A DNA stretch of 64,000 bases from Protula sp. h YS-2021 (GCA_949752745.1 OX457028.1:27678645-27742644); one strand, 5' to 3'; shown: positions 1 to 11,800, numbered from the stretch's first letter. Made by a program: numbers and translations. Notes: a model not told the origin generated them from the sequence alone.

Positions 1-463
1 ATTTTCTGTATTTAGCGGTAAGCCCAGTAAAGACTACATTTCGGCAAGCCTCATGCATTGATAGGGGGTATCATTTGGATTGCTTTGACAATTCTCTCCC
101 CCCATATATGCTCTGTTAGATAAGCCCTGACCAGCTGCAAGTTTCACCTCTCCTCGGTGGCTTGGTGGTTTATCAAACTGACCAAAAGACATGCCTGTAA
201 TGCTTGTTTTACTAAGAGGAGGGTTTGAAGTCTTGAGCTTTCTCAATGTGAACCAGACATCAGTCGTCCAAGTACTGGATGGCAAGCATGCCTAACTTTT
301 TAGTACTTTTATCACTTCCGGGAATTGGTACGGGGAGGTAGAAAGCCGATGTGTCCCTGTTGTTCAGTTGCAGGATTTCTGTTATCACCCGGGCAGTGTC
401 CATTTGAAAGGTGGAGGTCGTAAGAACTGATTTAAATCTGACAGAATTGTAACCATTTTGCAA
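1..463 (-). pseudogene. DIRS-like retroelement reverse transcriptase remnant
   Basis: Read on the minus strand, this stretch carries reverse-transcriptase-like fragments: a block with FQMDTAR near 400-420, then KKLG and IQYLDDCLVHIEKAQD around 245-300. YLDD followed by a hydrophobic strand is the RT catalytic box, and the FxMDTAR...YLDD(W/C)L combination is typical of the tyrosine-recombinase (DIRS-type) retrotransposon family. The spacing between the two blocks is much shorter than in a full RT, so the palm is internally deleted, and a stop follows YLDD in the same frame. It is therefore dead. It continues off the left edge of the window. A gypsy-like origin is the alternative; assignment rests only on short motifs. 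Confidence 0.5.
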
Positions 464-639
464 CCCCCATGTTTTCTTGGTGACTAGTAATAGCCACCTG
501 AAAAAGCTTTATTCTGAGTCTAGAATTTCCTGCAATACTGTGTTTGTTCTACAACTCCTGAGTCATATCATGAAGAGCCTGACCTTGCTCAAGGTCCTGG
601 CTGTAGCAGGTGGCTAGATGGTCTTTAGCTTTCGGATGT

Positions 640-2640
640 AAGGGAACTGAGGGCAATCTGCTCCTTTTGAATGGCAGATGATGACATTGCCGGGGCCCTT
701 GGCTACTCGGCGGAGTGCTCCCATCTCTTCACAAACATCGAAGATTCTTTGCAATTCAGTAATTTGTTCGTTCTCATCTATACTGCTGCGAGGCTTGGTG
801 GCTGGGAGTTATGCCCTTCTGCTGACTCTGCCTCTTGGCTTGTGGGGAGTTCTGGCGTAGCTGCGAAGTGGCTGTCTCCCCTCTGCGTTACTTCTTAAAA
901 CGGATCCGGCTTGATGTGCCGGTCGCGTAGGGCGTCTGGGGCAAGCCATCGGAGCCAAGTCTTGGCAGAGGACACTTTTTTGCAAGTTCGCCAGTTCTGC
1001 CTGTTTTAGTGGTGATAACTCGATCTGGCTCAGAATACTTGAATGCCTCATTCACGTGCCTCCTTGACCGATGACTAGCTGTAAACAAAGGTGAGAGGTG
1101 AGTTGACTTGCTGCTTGTTGCATTCCATGTTGCCACTGAGACACACTCCAACAGCTTTAAATCACTGGTTCAGATATCTCTTTCTGGGTCAGAACCTTCT
1201 TCAACGTATGGCTTTTGTGTCCCTCTCGACTAGGGGACTATCAGAGACCGACGACACCGTAGTCTGCGTCCTCTTGCAGGGTTGTATTTATAGCTCTATG
1301 AGGATTAAATTGTTCACGGTTCTGTGAGGTGCAGACCCGACCCCTAGCTTCTGTGATGCGTGGAACCGTGGAGCCGAGGCCTTGCCCTCAACAAACTTCG
1401 CCCACTGAAACTCTCTTTTCCTTTCTATCTCTCTCTCTCTCTGTCTGTCTGTCTGTCTCCCTCTCTACCTCGATGACCCGGAACAGGTGATTTTTGCTAG
1501 GAAAGCCTCAAATTCCGGAGCTTCGCATGGTAACGTCATTCTAATCGGAGAGTCCTTCAGTGGAATGTGCTCTGGTTCTTCTATAACAGGGTTGCTTCCT
1601 CTATGACGGGGTTGGGGGAGCGCCGTGTCACGTAACGGCAAGCAAGGTGGGCAATGCGAATAGGACGTCTGTCTGACGCTGCAGACTCCCCTGTATTATT
1701 GTTCCTTCTTCGGCGAGAACACTTCAGCCATAAGTCGGATGGGGTGTGACAGTGCCTGCGCTTCCTCCTCCTGAAATTCGTCCTCAGAGTCTGACTCTTT
1801 CCCCTCTGATGCTGGACGAGAAGATTCATTTTCCTCATCTGTCTCCTGGTCAAAGCCTTCCAAAACGAACGCGTTTTCTTTGCCTGTAGCCGAGCTTGTG
1901 TTTCTGTGTCCCTGGTTTGCTGTTCTGCAACATGACCAGACAGGGGAAGGTCTACTGAATACTCATCACTTGCTGGGTTACCTGCGCTGCCGACGGTGGC
2001 GCTTTGCGTTGCTGGAGTACGTGCAGGGAGGCTAGCTGGGTTTGTGTCTGCTCCTGGATGACTCTCTTTGCTGCCATCTCTTGTGCCCAGGATGGCTCTG
2101 GAGTAGTCATCTGACTTGATTTTGATCTCGCACTGAAGGGAAGGACCTCGGTGCTACCAATTGCTGTGATGGAGAAATACTTAACTCATGTCCTGGTACT
2201 AATCATCACTGGCGAATAATCCGGACTTAGGTTCGGACAGTTATAGTGTCTCCTTTAGATGTGTTTTTTGTAGACGGACGACAAAATGACTATTGAGAAG
2301 AGATCCACACACCTCTCTCCTCCGTATCTAGTTCCGCTACTGTCTCCGAAGACATCGAGCGATTAAGTTTCGTCCTAATGCTACTTTTGCTGGTCATGAC
2401 CCCAGATTGTTGGCTACTTGCTGAAGATAGGCACCTTGGTTTCTGCCAACGCCTTCTGGTGCTGCGTTTTTCACGCAGCTCCTTCCGACGCTGATTCTTG
2501 ATGCGATTTGTATATATCGCCTTCCACTTTGTATGGGAGGGGTGTTCACACATCATATAGGTGTTTTTCACCTCACACAAGACTAAGCCTTACCCAATCC
2601 CGCACTTGTCGCAGAAGGAATAGGCATTGCCCGTAAATAA
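640..2640 (-). pseudogene. Decayed gag-like ORF of the same retroelement
   Basis: The minus strand has broken reading frames in the order expected upstream of the RT: a Cys-containing segment (FCDKCG, near 2600), a basic region with SxxR motifs (2290-2580), an acidic Ser/Glu/Asp-rich segment near 1740-1860, and a Pro/Arg-rich segment near 810-1060. Frames shift several times and stops intervene, so no intact protein remains. Zinc-knuckle-like plus low-complexity acidic/basic composition fits a gag-like ORF1 of a DIRS-type element, but no domain is diagnostic alone. A short CT/GTCT-rich simple repeat (about 1425-1460) lies inside. Function in the cell: none expected. Confidence 0.4.
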
Positions 2641-2739
2641 TGGATGGCCACATGCGGCCTTGTTAAGTGGGTCTTCTGCTTCCTCCATGTCCGTAACAGA
2701 AAAGCTCGATAAATAACTGGGCAACAACACAGTTACACT

Positions 2740-2930
2740 GGCCAAGATATACCCCTAGTTAACCCTACCCTCTCTGCTATCCGTGCCTACGCCAGGAGAG
2801 AGGCATGGCACAACCCAAAGAGGGAGATAGCAAGGCCCAGATATACCACTAGTTAACTCGACCCTTTCTGCTATCCGTGCCTACGCCAGGAGAGAGGGAA
2901 GGAACAAACCAAAGAGGGGAGATAGCCGGG
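2740..2930. repeat. Two-copy tandem repeat, about 95 bp
   Basis: Two adjacent copies share GCTATCCGTGCCTACGCCAG and an 'AAAGAGGGAGATAG' tail, differing at a few positions. They lie just 5' (on the minus strand) of the gag-like remnant, so they may be part of the leader of that element. Confidence 0.75.
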
Positions 2931-3239
2931 TGAGGATACAAGTTTGGGAGAAGTACAAGGGTAACCCACACTTGTTAACCCTGGTGGGGAATTGGGTAGA
3001 GCCACTTGGCTCTTCTCTTATAGCCACTTGGTTCCCAGACAAACCTACGGGAAGGGATGTTGCTGTGAACCTCTGATTCTAGCTAGAGGTGCAAAGGGAG
3101 CAACAACGCTCTGTTAATTCAAACACAGCAACCCTGGTAAGCCAATGGCGCTAGGGTTGTCTTAAGCAGTATGGAAGAAGCAACAGAGACAAGAAAACCT
3201 TATCAACGCCTTCACCTGTCTCCGTGTCTTTCCAACACC

Positions 3240-3840
3240 TAATATGACAACAAAAACTCAATATACGGTCAGACTGACACCGCTGACTGGTGAAGAAAAA
3301 TCGAGAAACACTGTGCGCGATAAACACCGATATTGCTCACTCGTGGCGAACACTAGCATTCCTGATGTTAAGTGGCTTTGGCATTCAAAACGTATCGATT
3401 ATTGCGCACTGTTGGACAAAACACTTCGGTAGTATATACAAAAGTGTCCAAAAGCCATACAAGCACCTCTTATCCTGGAAACTTGGTCAAAAAATATCTT
3501 CAATGATTTCCTTCCAAAAACATATGACTTCACTGTTCTGCACATAAAAAAGAGGATGTGGGTTGTGTGTTGTCACTTGTGTGTTGTCTTTCAGACTCGG
3601 GTTTTTCCGGTTTTACCTAATAAGGCAATTTTTGCAATGCTTGTTTACACTGTAAGCCTAACGTGTAGAAAAGTTCAGTTCATAATTTATGCGTCCATTA
3701 CCTAATCAATGAAGATCCCATAAGCGAACACAGGCTTTTGTGAAGTAAAAAGGAATTTTATTTTTTCTACATCGGAATAACCCCCTTCTTTTCTCGGGTA
3801 TGCATGCCTGGATCTCAAAACGATTTTTTTCTTCCATCAG
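3240..3840. other. Intronic or intergenic DNA, no gene seen
   Basis: Short open frames only, without recognisable domains, good codon structure or splice sites. The last 60 bases form the polypyrimidine-rich 3' splice region of gene 1's first visible exon. Confidence 0.5.
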
Positions 3841-3948
3841 GCTTTAACAGAAAAGGAAAAAGAAGAAGCAATGCTCAAAAAGGAAATCAAAGAGCGAGAA
3901 GAGAAAATTATGTTTGAACAGGAACAGAGGCGAATAATGGATGAAAAC
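3841..3948 (+). CDS. Gene 1, first visible exon: coiled-coil protein
   Basis: This 108-nt exon sits between a strong acceptor (TTTTTTTCTTCCATCAG) and a GTATGT donor, starts and ends in phase 0, and encodes 36 residues that are almost all charged or helix-favouring (EKEKEEA, KEIKEREEK, FEQEQRR). It is the first of six phase-compatible exons (3841-3948, 4421-4489, 6358-6473, 8174-8334, 9105-9203, 16614-16687) that together give about 208 residues of continuous coiled coil followed by a short hydrophobic tail. The N-terminal part must be encoded left of the window. Such a charged C-terminal coil occurs in many animal proteins, including invertebrate GIMAP-type GTPases; without the N-terminal domain the family cannot be named. 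Confidence 0.8.
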
Positions 3949-4420
3949 GTATGTCGCTTTATTCATGCATATTTTTTTGTGATCCCCTCTTAATTTTTAA
4001 TTTAAATGTGTTATTTTTCATACTCTGTTTCATCGTTAATAGCACGGTTGTTTAGAACTGGATTTCTCTTGATACTGAGCAGACTACCAACCCTAAAAGG
4101 GCATTTTTCTATGACTGAAAGAAGAACTACAGCTGCTGGCGTTAGTGCTGTATATTTAATAAATAAAAAGATAAGGATTTTTTAAAAAGAGTCACTTATA
4201 AGCACCGATAACCTGCTGTTTTTCAAATTTTCAGTTATTATGTGCAATGACTGAAATTTCCAAACTTACTAAAGATGCCTTAAAAAACTAGACTCAACAA
4301 GTGTAATATGTTAAGATTATATATTAATATCCATAAACTGTTTTAAATTATTTGCAATATATTTCGCATTGCTGCATAACTGTTATATTTTGGTCGCGTG
4401 AATAGCATCGCAGACAACAG

Positions 4421-4489
4421 CAGCAGCAAATGGAGGTCATGCAGAAGATGCAGACAGACATGCAAGAGAATATAAACAAGCGCATGAAG
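4421..4489 (+). CDS. Gene 1 exon 2, with a GC-AG intron donor
   Basis: A 69-nt, phase 0 to phase 0 exon encoding a Gln/Met-rich helix (QQQMEVMQKMQTDMQ). The acceptor lies in a run of CAG triplets, so several in-frame start positions differing by one Gln each are possible (NAGNAG). The 3' junction is AAG|GCAAGT: a GC donor in an otherwise perfect consensus, the classic minor GC-AG class. No alternative GT donor keeps the frame with the next exon. Confidence 0.65.
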
Positions 4490-4975
4490 GCAAGTGACAG
4501 CAGCAGCAGCTATAACAGCTGTCTCAGCAGCCAAAGCAGAAGTCATTTTCGATAGCTGTTTGTTAGAATGCTCGGTGACAATGAAAAGAATAATGACCTT
4601 TTTGAGCTACTAACCGAAAGACAAAATTTCCTTCTGATCTTTTCATACAGTGTCATTGATTTACAATTCGAATAATTTTAACGGGCCGTAATTTTCAGAT
4701 ACCGGGATAATTCCCTGTTTCACTTCACGTTGACCAGATTTACTCACTGCAATTGATTAGTCAATTCATTTAACTTAAAACATCGTGTGATAGGATTTAA
4801 TGATGACTTCATAGAAAGCTGGTAACTGAGAGAATCTTTGCCACCCGTGCGAAATTGACATCCATCATGGAGGGAGGGGGATAGGGAGATTGCCTGCTTT
4901 CCAAACTCTGTCAGAATTAACCAGATCTTACTGCAAGTAAAAAGTACCAAAATTTATTGTACATTATAGTAAATA

Positions 4976-6219
4976 TACTGACGCAAAGTAAAAACGCAAA
5001 GGCTTCAAGATGGTTTTTATCCTGTTCCTTTTGGGTTATGGAAATGAAACAAACGTCAAATGTTTCACACTATTAGAATAGATTCTATTGTTTTTTCACA
5101 CCAATGCACTGTATCGATTACGAAAACCAAAATGCCACGATTTGCCGAAAATGAGAGGCGGCAAGCGATCGGTATGTTAGAGTCGGGCCTATCACAGTCA
5201 GCAATCGCTTGAAGGTTTCATCACAGTCATCACAGTCAGCGACCATATGCAGACTGCAACAGCGTCACCCACAGACCGGCTCTGTACAGGACCGCCCACG
5301 ACCTGGTCGACCAAGGTTACGACCCCATCGCAAGATAGATCTATGCGAACGGCGCATCTTTGAGATCGGTTTCGAACCGCAACGGCCACCGCAAATGCGA
5401 CTCCAGGGAGACAAAACACCCGCATCAGTCGACAGACAGTGTTGAATCAATTGCGCGATCACGGGATACGAGCTCGTAAAGCATACGCTGGACCAGTTTT
5501 AAATGAACGTCGACGGTGTATGAGAAGGCGGCCAATTATTCGGGAAACCAATGGTCAAGAGCATTTTGGAGAAGAGTACTGTTCTGTGATGAATCCGGAT
5601 TTCATGATGGCCGTAATCGAGTGTATCGGCGAACGGCAGAGCCATTTACGAGACCTTGTGTTAGCGAGGTGGATAGATTTGGTGGAAGAAACGTTATTGT
5701 ATGGGGCGCTATCAGATTTGGCTGGAGATCACCTTTGCTAATTATTTAAGGCAATTTAACCGCCAGACGTTACGCCAACATCATCCTAGAGGGTCAGAGT
5801 GTAAAGTAGTGCACGAAAGGCCGACAATCCCTATTCATGCAGGACAACGCGCGTCCGCATGTAGCAGAAATATGCATTAATCTGCTTCGGAATAACAATG
5901 GAAGCAATTTTTGAGATAAAAAATTATGTTGTTATTATTGATCTCAATAACTCAAATTTTCATCTCCAAAATTTAATTGCTGATTCATTATATTTTATGT
6001 GAATGTGTGTCTCCCGTAACATTTTTTAGGTTTGTAAAATTGATTTTTTGATCTCAAAAATAAATTTTTGCCATCTAAAATTCAATTATTGATAGCAAAA
6101 TATAAATTAATGAGATCTAAATTGATTTATTGATATCTCTAAATATATTTTGATATCAGAAATAAGGATTAAATGTTAAAATGGCATTCCATATACCTTT
6201 GCGTTTTTACTTTGCGTCA

Positions 6220-6223
<4 letters not shown>
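4976..6223 (+). mobile_element. Tc1/mariner-type transposon with matching inverted ends
   Basis: The left end ACTGACGCAAAGTAAAAACG (from about 4977) is repeated perfectly in inverted orientation at the right end (about 6196-6223); the match extends for about 28 bases and each end abuts TA. The interior holds a Tc1-like transposase pseudogene and, at 5900-6175, AT-rich DNA in which GATCTCAAAAAT-like words recur. A (TA)n tract (6221-6251) follows and may be expanded from the TA target site. The element lies in intron 2 of gene 1 in the same orientation as the gene. Length (about 1.25 kb) is normal for the family. Confidence 0.8.
5132..5905 (+). pseudogene. Tc1-like transposase, inactivated
   Basis: The plus strand begins with MPRFAENERRQAIGMLESG, a typical Tc1 helix-turn-helix N-terminus, and continues in changing frames through CDESGFHDGRNRVYRR (first catalytic Asp region), GGRNVIVWGAI, a degraded RRYANIILEG block and MQDNARPHVA (second catalytic Asp region). 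Stops and frameshifts separate these blocks (for example just after the N-terminal helix near 5210, and near 5745), and the final Glu region is not evident. The protein would cut and paste DNA between inverted ends; this copy cannot. The ends remain intact and might be mobilised in trans. Confidence 0.8.
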
Positions 6224-6253
<30 letters not shown>

Positions 6254-6357
6254 TTAGATGCTGCACACATATATATCACGTGTTTACCATATGCTCACCA
6301 CATACTTATTTTAAGCTATAGTAAGCACATGGTGAAGTCGGATTACTGCGTTTTCAG

Positions 6358-6473
6358 GAAGAGGCGGAGGCAAGGAAACAGATGGAGCGCGACCACCAGG
6401 CAATGCTTGACAAACAACTTGACAGACAAGCCAGGCAATTCAAGGAAACCATGGAGGCCCGCGAAAAGGACAG
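6358..6473 (+). CDS. Gene 1 exon 3: coiled coil
   Basis: A 116-nt exon between TGCGTTTTCAG and GTATAC, entering in phase 0 and leaving in phase 2. It encodes 38 residues of mixed charge (EEAEARKQMERDHQAM, DKQLDRQARQF) with heptad-like spacing. Phase agrees with exons on both sides. It lies 135 bp after the Tc1 copy, so the transposon landed close to its branch point and acceptor without destroying them. Confidence 0.8.
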
Positions 6474-6704
6474 GTATACTCATGAGGAGCATGTCGAGCC
6501 CATAACTTAGCCCGAATCCGGGAATATCACGATCTTACGTATGCTACTGAACACCACAAAAAAGTAAATATTAATACTTAAAATTAAATATAAATTTTAA
6601 AATTCATTCAGTCAGTATAAAGTCTGGTAGTCTCTAGTACTTGAAACTGCATAATTAAGTAATAAGTCCGTGATTACTTCATTCTTCCTTCCTTTCTGTC
6701 CCTC

Positions 6705-7870
6705 CCAATAAACACTCCGACGTCAATCCAACGTCGATTTACGGTTCCGACGTCGACCAAACTAAACGATTCATCTGGTTATAATTGCTGCATAGGTTTT
6801 CCCTGCGCGTGCAAACGGCCTGTTTCTACGCAGAAAAGGTCTTTTCTAAGCCAGTAGAATGTACTTGTCAACGCATTACCTGTAAAATTTCCATGTCCAC
6901 AGAAAATGACTTTTCTGTGCACTACTATGCGGGGAAAACTTACGATTAAAGAACGTAAGTTTTCCGTTCGTCGCTAAAATTCTCTTTTTGACATTATGTC
7001 TCGAAAGAGGAACAACTGATAAAGAAACAGCCAACGGGCAAGAAAATTACAGAAATGGTGCGTTCATAGGTACATTCTACGGGCTTTGCCATAGAAAAGC
7101 CTTTTCTAAAGTAGAAACAGCCTGTTATTTCAGCAACAAAACTAGACATGGGTGTCTTACGCACAGGACTTTTCTGCGCCACCATCCGTAGTAAATCCTC
7201 TTTTGTCTTTCAACTATCATCCCCTAAAGTAATATACATGTCATTTCAACAATAAAATTAGACATAGATTTCTTACGCACAGGACTTTTCCACGTCACTA
7301 GAAAAGTAGAAAAGCCATTTCGGACACGCATGGCCTCAAGTCGAGTTTCGGCCATTTCCGCTTGCACTTCTTCCTGGGGAATTCCCTGGGCTTTCTCCTT
7401 TCGTTTCCACCTGGTGCGTTTTCCCTTGGCTTTTCCCGCCTCCCACCCTTCCCTTGGTCCTTTTCCCAGGTTCTTTTCTTCCTGCACCCCTAGAAGTATT
7501 CAAAATCTTATGTAATCAATAAATATTCAACTTTGCATAGACGTCGCACCCGACATCGGAACAACGTCAGATTTTGTTTGTTTATGGAAGTTGAAACAGC
7601 TTTGAAACAGAGTGCATCTGTATGGCGATATAACTGTGCAAAATTGTCACAATTTTGCGTTCCAACAGGTTTTTTTGTATGGCTGTATATTTGTACAAAA
7701 ATTTCACGGGGTGCTAGATTAATATTTCCACGGCGACTACACAACATCGCTTGTCCTCCGACGTCTGAACGAAGTCGGAATACATTGTTTCGACTTCCAT
7801 TTACAACCTATTTGTAAACTTGATTAGACATCGGTTAATCAACGCCTAACCAACGTCGACAGGTTAACTT
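6705..7870. repeat. Cluster of dispersed short-element fragments and a foldback
   Basis: Several repeat pieces fill this stretch. At 6707-6760 'CCCAATAAACACTCC' precedes repeated CGACGTC/CAACGTCG words; an inverted relative is at 11440-11490. At 6815-6862 and 7070-7120 there is an imperfect inverted pair around GTTTCTAC...AGAAAAGG and GTAGAATGTAC, giving a foldback of about 300 bp. Two direct copies of TAGACATnnnTnTCTTACGC-ACAGGACTTTTC lie near 7140 and 7260. CGACGTC/CATCGG words recur at 7540-7560, 7755-7775 and 7825-7860. No coding sequence is seen. These look like non-autonomous DNA transposon debris. Confidence 0.6.
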
Positions 7871-7971
7871 CTTTCAACCTCCAAAATGAACCAAAACCCA
7901 ACATTGGTCCGAAACAGGGTGCGACGTCTAACCAACGGTGAAGCAGTGTTACATTGTTACTCCTGTCTCTG

Positions 7972-8135
<164 letters not shown>

Positions 8136-8173
8136 TTCCTCTCTAAGTATTATTTTCATTCTTTCTTCGACAG

Positions 8174-8334
8174 CAAAGCACGAGAAGAGGAGGCTCGGCG
8201 ACGGGACGAGTCGATGACCACCATGCTGAATGAGTTCAAGGAGATGAACATGCGGATGCAGGAGCGAGACGAACAGTACAGGCGGGAAATGGTGGAAATG
8301 CGCCAAGAGATGCAGGAAAAGGAGGAGCGCGAAA
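8174..8334 (+). CDS. Gene 1 exon 4: coiled coil
   Basis: A 161-nt exon after CTTTCTTCGACAG, entering in phase 2 and leaving in phase 1 at GAAA|GTCAGT. It encodes a long amphipathic helix rich in Met, Glu and Arg (REEEARRRDESMTTML, EMVEMRQEMQEKEE). The frame would run on to TAG at 8358-8360, giving an alternative end if intron 4 were retained, but the next exon joins in perfect phase and continues the same coil, so splicing is preferred. Confidence 0.8.
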
Positions 8335-8739
8335 GTCAGTGCATTAAAAACCTGAAATAGGACTGAGAAAAGTGGTCTTGTTTTTAAGGAAATTAAACTG
8401 GAAAGGGGTACAGAAACTGACCCCCTTTTTAGATGGTTAAATTAGTGGGATGATCCCACTAGTATACTCAAACTTCACAGCCACGTTAAGATATATTGTG
8501 CGAAAAAAATACCCGAAAGTCGGTCAATAAATGGCCCGCAAAAGTGGATATGATGTCCCCGACAGTGGCGATGATATAAGGTGTTACCGTCAAAGGTTGC
8601 TATTTATCCCGAAGATATGAGGCCAACATCATAAAATATTATGTCTGTTTGAGAATATAAGCAACATCAGCATTCCCCAATGCTGAAGGTGTATTATAAT
8701 ATTGTGTAAAGCACTCACATACACGTGTTTCAACCCTAG

Positions 8740-8990
8740 GGGGGCCACTCACGAACCAACTGGTTACCATGCGTGTCCATGACTTTTGAAGACCCCTAAA
8801 CACGGGGTGCTAATCTCGAATTTGTGAAGTTCCGCAAAAAATCCTCCATGCGTTTTGTGGGTAACGCGGAGTACTGGATGAAAATTACCCCCTTTTTAAC
8901 GAAATTGGCATTCCGCGCGGACCACATCTGACCTCGAAAGTGTCCCCCCTTTCTCCGCGTTTGTGTGGCCCCACATGGTAACACAAATGA
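8740..8990 (-). repeat. Dispersed repeat family R1, copy 1 (inverted)
   Basis: Contains CAACTGGTTACCATG, CCCCTAAACACGG and a GTACTGnATGAAAAT block. Read on the opposite strand it matches the segment at about 10870-11150 over most of its length, with many small differences. A weaker third relative (GCGTGTCCAAAA ... TTCATTCAGTAC) lies at 24516-24580. It is probably a short non-autonomous element; no coding capacity is visible. Confidence 0.65.
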
Positions 8991-9104
8991 TATGAAGTGG
9001 CCCCCTGGGGTTTCACATATGAAACGAAGTGACCCCTTAGGGTTTTAATGTGTTCAGGTCTCAGAATATTTCAAGTTTTAGTGACACAGAACTCAAATTT
9101 TCAG

Positions 9105-9203
9105 AGGACCGCATACTTGCTGAAATGGAAGAGAAACAAAGGCAACATGAGCTTGAGAAAGAGCGCCTGAAAGCCGAGGTCGAGAAAGCCAAGCTTGAGA
9201 AAG
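9105..9203 (+). CDS. Gene 1 exon 5: coiled coil
   Basis: A 99-nt exon between ACTCAAATTTTCAG and GTAAAAG, phase 1 in and phase 1 out. It encodes a Glu/Lys/Arg-rich helix (EMEEKQRQHELEKERLKAEV). It is followed by a 7.4-kb intron holding the Polinton remnant. Confidence 0.8.
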
Positions 9204-10700
9204 GTAAAAGTTGTTACTAAAACAGGGAAACTTCAAGTACAGGTGGTTTCCTTCCTGAGAAACCACGAGTGAGTACGCCACAAATTTGTATCTCGCCAGG
9301 AAACCATCTGTGTGAGGAGTTCGTCAGTTTTAAACCATAGTTCCACTGAATATTAAATGTGTGTATAATAGGCGCAATTTTGCAGACTGCAATGATGCAC
9401 CTCAGTGACCAGCTATACAGATTCTTTTTAGTTTTAAAATTCAGTACAAAAGATAATTGTGATATTGGTCAAACCTTAGAGAAATCAGTTCGAGATCCCG
9501 ATCTTGATGTCACCAGGATAAAATATCGGAATTTGTATATAGTAACGGATAGCAATTGGATCACGTTGAAATTTCGGGATTTGCACCATATCTGAAAGAA
9601 ATCTCTATAACTTTGAGATCATGCCCTACAAATTTCGGTATCGAGGAAGCGATTAATTTTTTTACCAGATTCTCATCCTCTCTTTTCCTGTGGAGATACC
9701 GTATAAAGTGGCTAAGAATCTTTTCCAGAATGCTGAAGCAGAATGTTAGAACAGTTTTCAAGATGATTTTAATGATGAATTTATTTTTATAGGATATAGG
9801 CTTTGGAAAATTCAGTATAGGAAAAAGCTAGCTACAGCAGACGACAATGGATAATTCTATATAGAATGAACAGAGTAAAAAAAAAAAAGCCGTGATGGTT
9901 GACCTGTCTGATAAACGAAGCTTAGCCATATATGTTGATGTCCAGAATTAAAGTCGCTGAGTGAACCAGCAACTTTAGAAAGTCGCTGAAATTTTCAGCA
10001 GCTTTGTAAAGCTGCTGATTTGACAGATCCGCTGTAACATATACATAATTGCAAATAGTACGCACATTTTCATTTTTGGCATTAAAGGGTTTTTCGAGCT
10101 TATGAACACCCAAACTGGACACACAATCGGACGAACAGAGAAACTTTTCAGAGTCCTTGAGATGTTGCTTATGCAAATTAAAAATTGACGTCATCAGGAG
10201 GGGTTTCGTAGCTGAAAATTTTCATGCAAAGAAAATGGGTGACGTCACAAAAGAGACTAATGCAGAAAGTCATTTACTGGCCCTTGAAGTATGAGCCGAA
10301 AGGCCAACAAATGACTTAGTGCATTGCTCGATTATAACAACATACTATTGCGCTATAACAGGGTCAAAACTTCGCACATCAAACGGTTCAGCCAGTTTGC
10401 TTGTGATGCGAGTCATGTTTATATGTGGTGTGCAATTTTGAACGCTTTGCTGTCAATAACTGCAACCATGTTCAAAAACGAGATCGAATGCAGTTTCGTT
10501 GTCGGTCACTTGGTTTAGCCACTAATTAGTGTGCTCTTGCCTTCACACGCACCTGCCAAATGATTTCATGTGGTTTCCATGTTGTGGATCGCATCGCGTT
10601 TGCTGGAAATACATAAATGAAGAAATCTAGAGCCCTTGTGGGGAAGGGGAACGAACCACTGGGGGGAGGGGAGTGATGGGGCGACGTAGATGAAGAATTC
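9204..10700. other. Intron 5 of gene 1, left part
   Basis: No coding sequence seen. It holds a perfect 10-bp-stem hairpin at 9996-10017 (CAGCAGCTTT, 2-base loop, AAAGCTGCTG), a GAGCCGAAAGGC-containing repeat (about 10275-10360) with an imperfect relative at 16490-16560, and a G-homopolymer at about 10718-10741. Confidence 0.5.
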
Positions 10701-10869
10701 GAGTAATGGCTTTGGGGATTGGGGAGGGGGGGGGGGGGGGCTGTTGTGCTGTTTTAGCATAACTTGTTTTATTTCTGGATCACTTCATGCAAACAGTGTA
10801 TCTTTGTTTTAAAAATCATCGTCTAGGGAGCGACAATCATAGTGTGGTCGCCCCTCCGTCACAGTACCC

Positions 10870-11150
10870 ACGCCCCGGAGATGTGCTACCTTATTGCGCG
10901 TCCAAAAAAAAGGGGCTAATTTTGAGGCCAGACGCGGGCAAAATGATAATTTCGTTAAAAGAGGGAAGGGAGTCATTTTCATTCAGTACTCCCCGTTTTT
11001 CACAAAACAGACTGGGGAGTTATTTCGAAATTTCTTTCCGCATTTGGTGAAAAATGGGGTATTATTTCAAAGTTAGTACTCCGTGTTTAGGGGTCGTTTT
11101 AAAAGGTCATGTACATGGTAACCAGTTGGTACGCGAGTGCCCCCGGGCCT
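10870..11150 (+). repeat. Dispersed repeat family R1, copy 2
   Basis: Opposite-orientation relative of 8740-8990, sharing CATTCAGTACTCC-like, CCGTGTTTAGGGGTCG-like and CATGGTAACCAGTTGGTA blocks. The two copies could pair to form a stem with a 2-kb loop in the gene 1 transcript. Confidence 0.65.
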
Positions 11151-11339
11151 CACGCACGATCTGTTTGAAGTTGAGTTCCCTGAATATTTTCAAAAGTAGG
11201 TGGGGAAAAACTGTCTCATACTTTACCTCCTCGCTTTGGTCTATTTCGCAGTGACCTGTCATGGCTACCGTTTCCGGTGAGCGATAACATCAGGAGGTTG
11301 TGTTTAGGTGCTGAGTCCGGCCTCCATACAATAATAACT

Positions 11340-11800
11340 ATATGATATTTCGACGTCTACCCAACGTCGATTTGCGACCTTTATTCAACGTTGCACCAAA
11401 GACTCGGAGAAAGTTGCGTTTTGGCAACGTGTAAACAACGCCGCAACCCCCTCGATGTTGGATTGACGTTGGAATGTTTATTGGGTCATGCGGTAACACA
11501 GGATATGACTGAAGATAATTTTCATAGATTTTTTTAAAAGTAAACCGGGAAACAACTATTTTCGAAAATATATTCGTGAAAATTTCCTTCATTCATATCC
11601 TGAGTTACCGGATGTCCTAAGGCTGAGGGTACTTTGACAGAAGTTGACCACGACACCTCATGATTGTCACTATCTAGACTGGAAGTCTGGATTATTGCTT
11701 TACCGACGTCTGAACAACGTTGGAAGATAGATTAGGTAGACAAACACAATCAGCCGACGTTGATGGAACGTCATAATGTTCACTGGGATGAATAAATTAT
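11340..11800. repeat. CGACGTC/CAACGTTG-word repeat, second cluster
   Basis: Words such as CGACGTCTACCCAACGTCG (11350-11370), GATGTTGGATTGACGTTGG plus AATGTTTATTGGGT (11450-11488), CGACGTCTGAACAACGTTGG (11703-11725) and GACGTTGATGGAACGTC (11756-11775) recur. The 11450-11488 block is the inverted complement of 6707-6745, so the two may be ends or copies of one non-autonomous transposon family. Confidence 0.6.
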
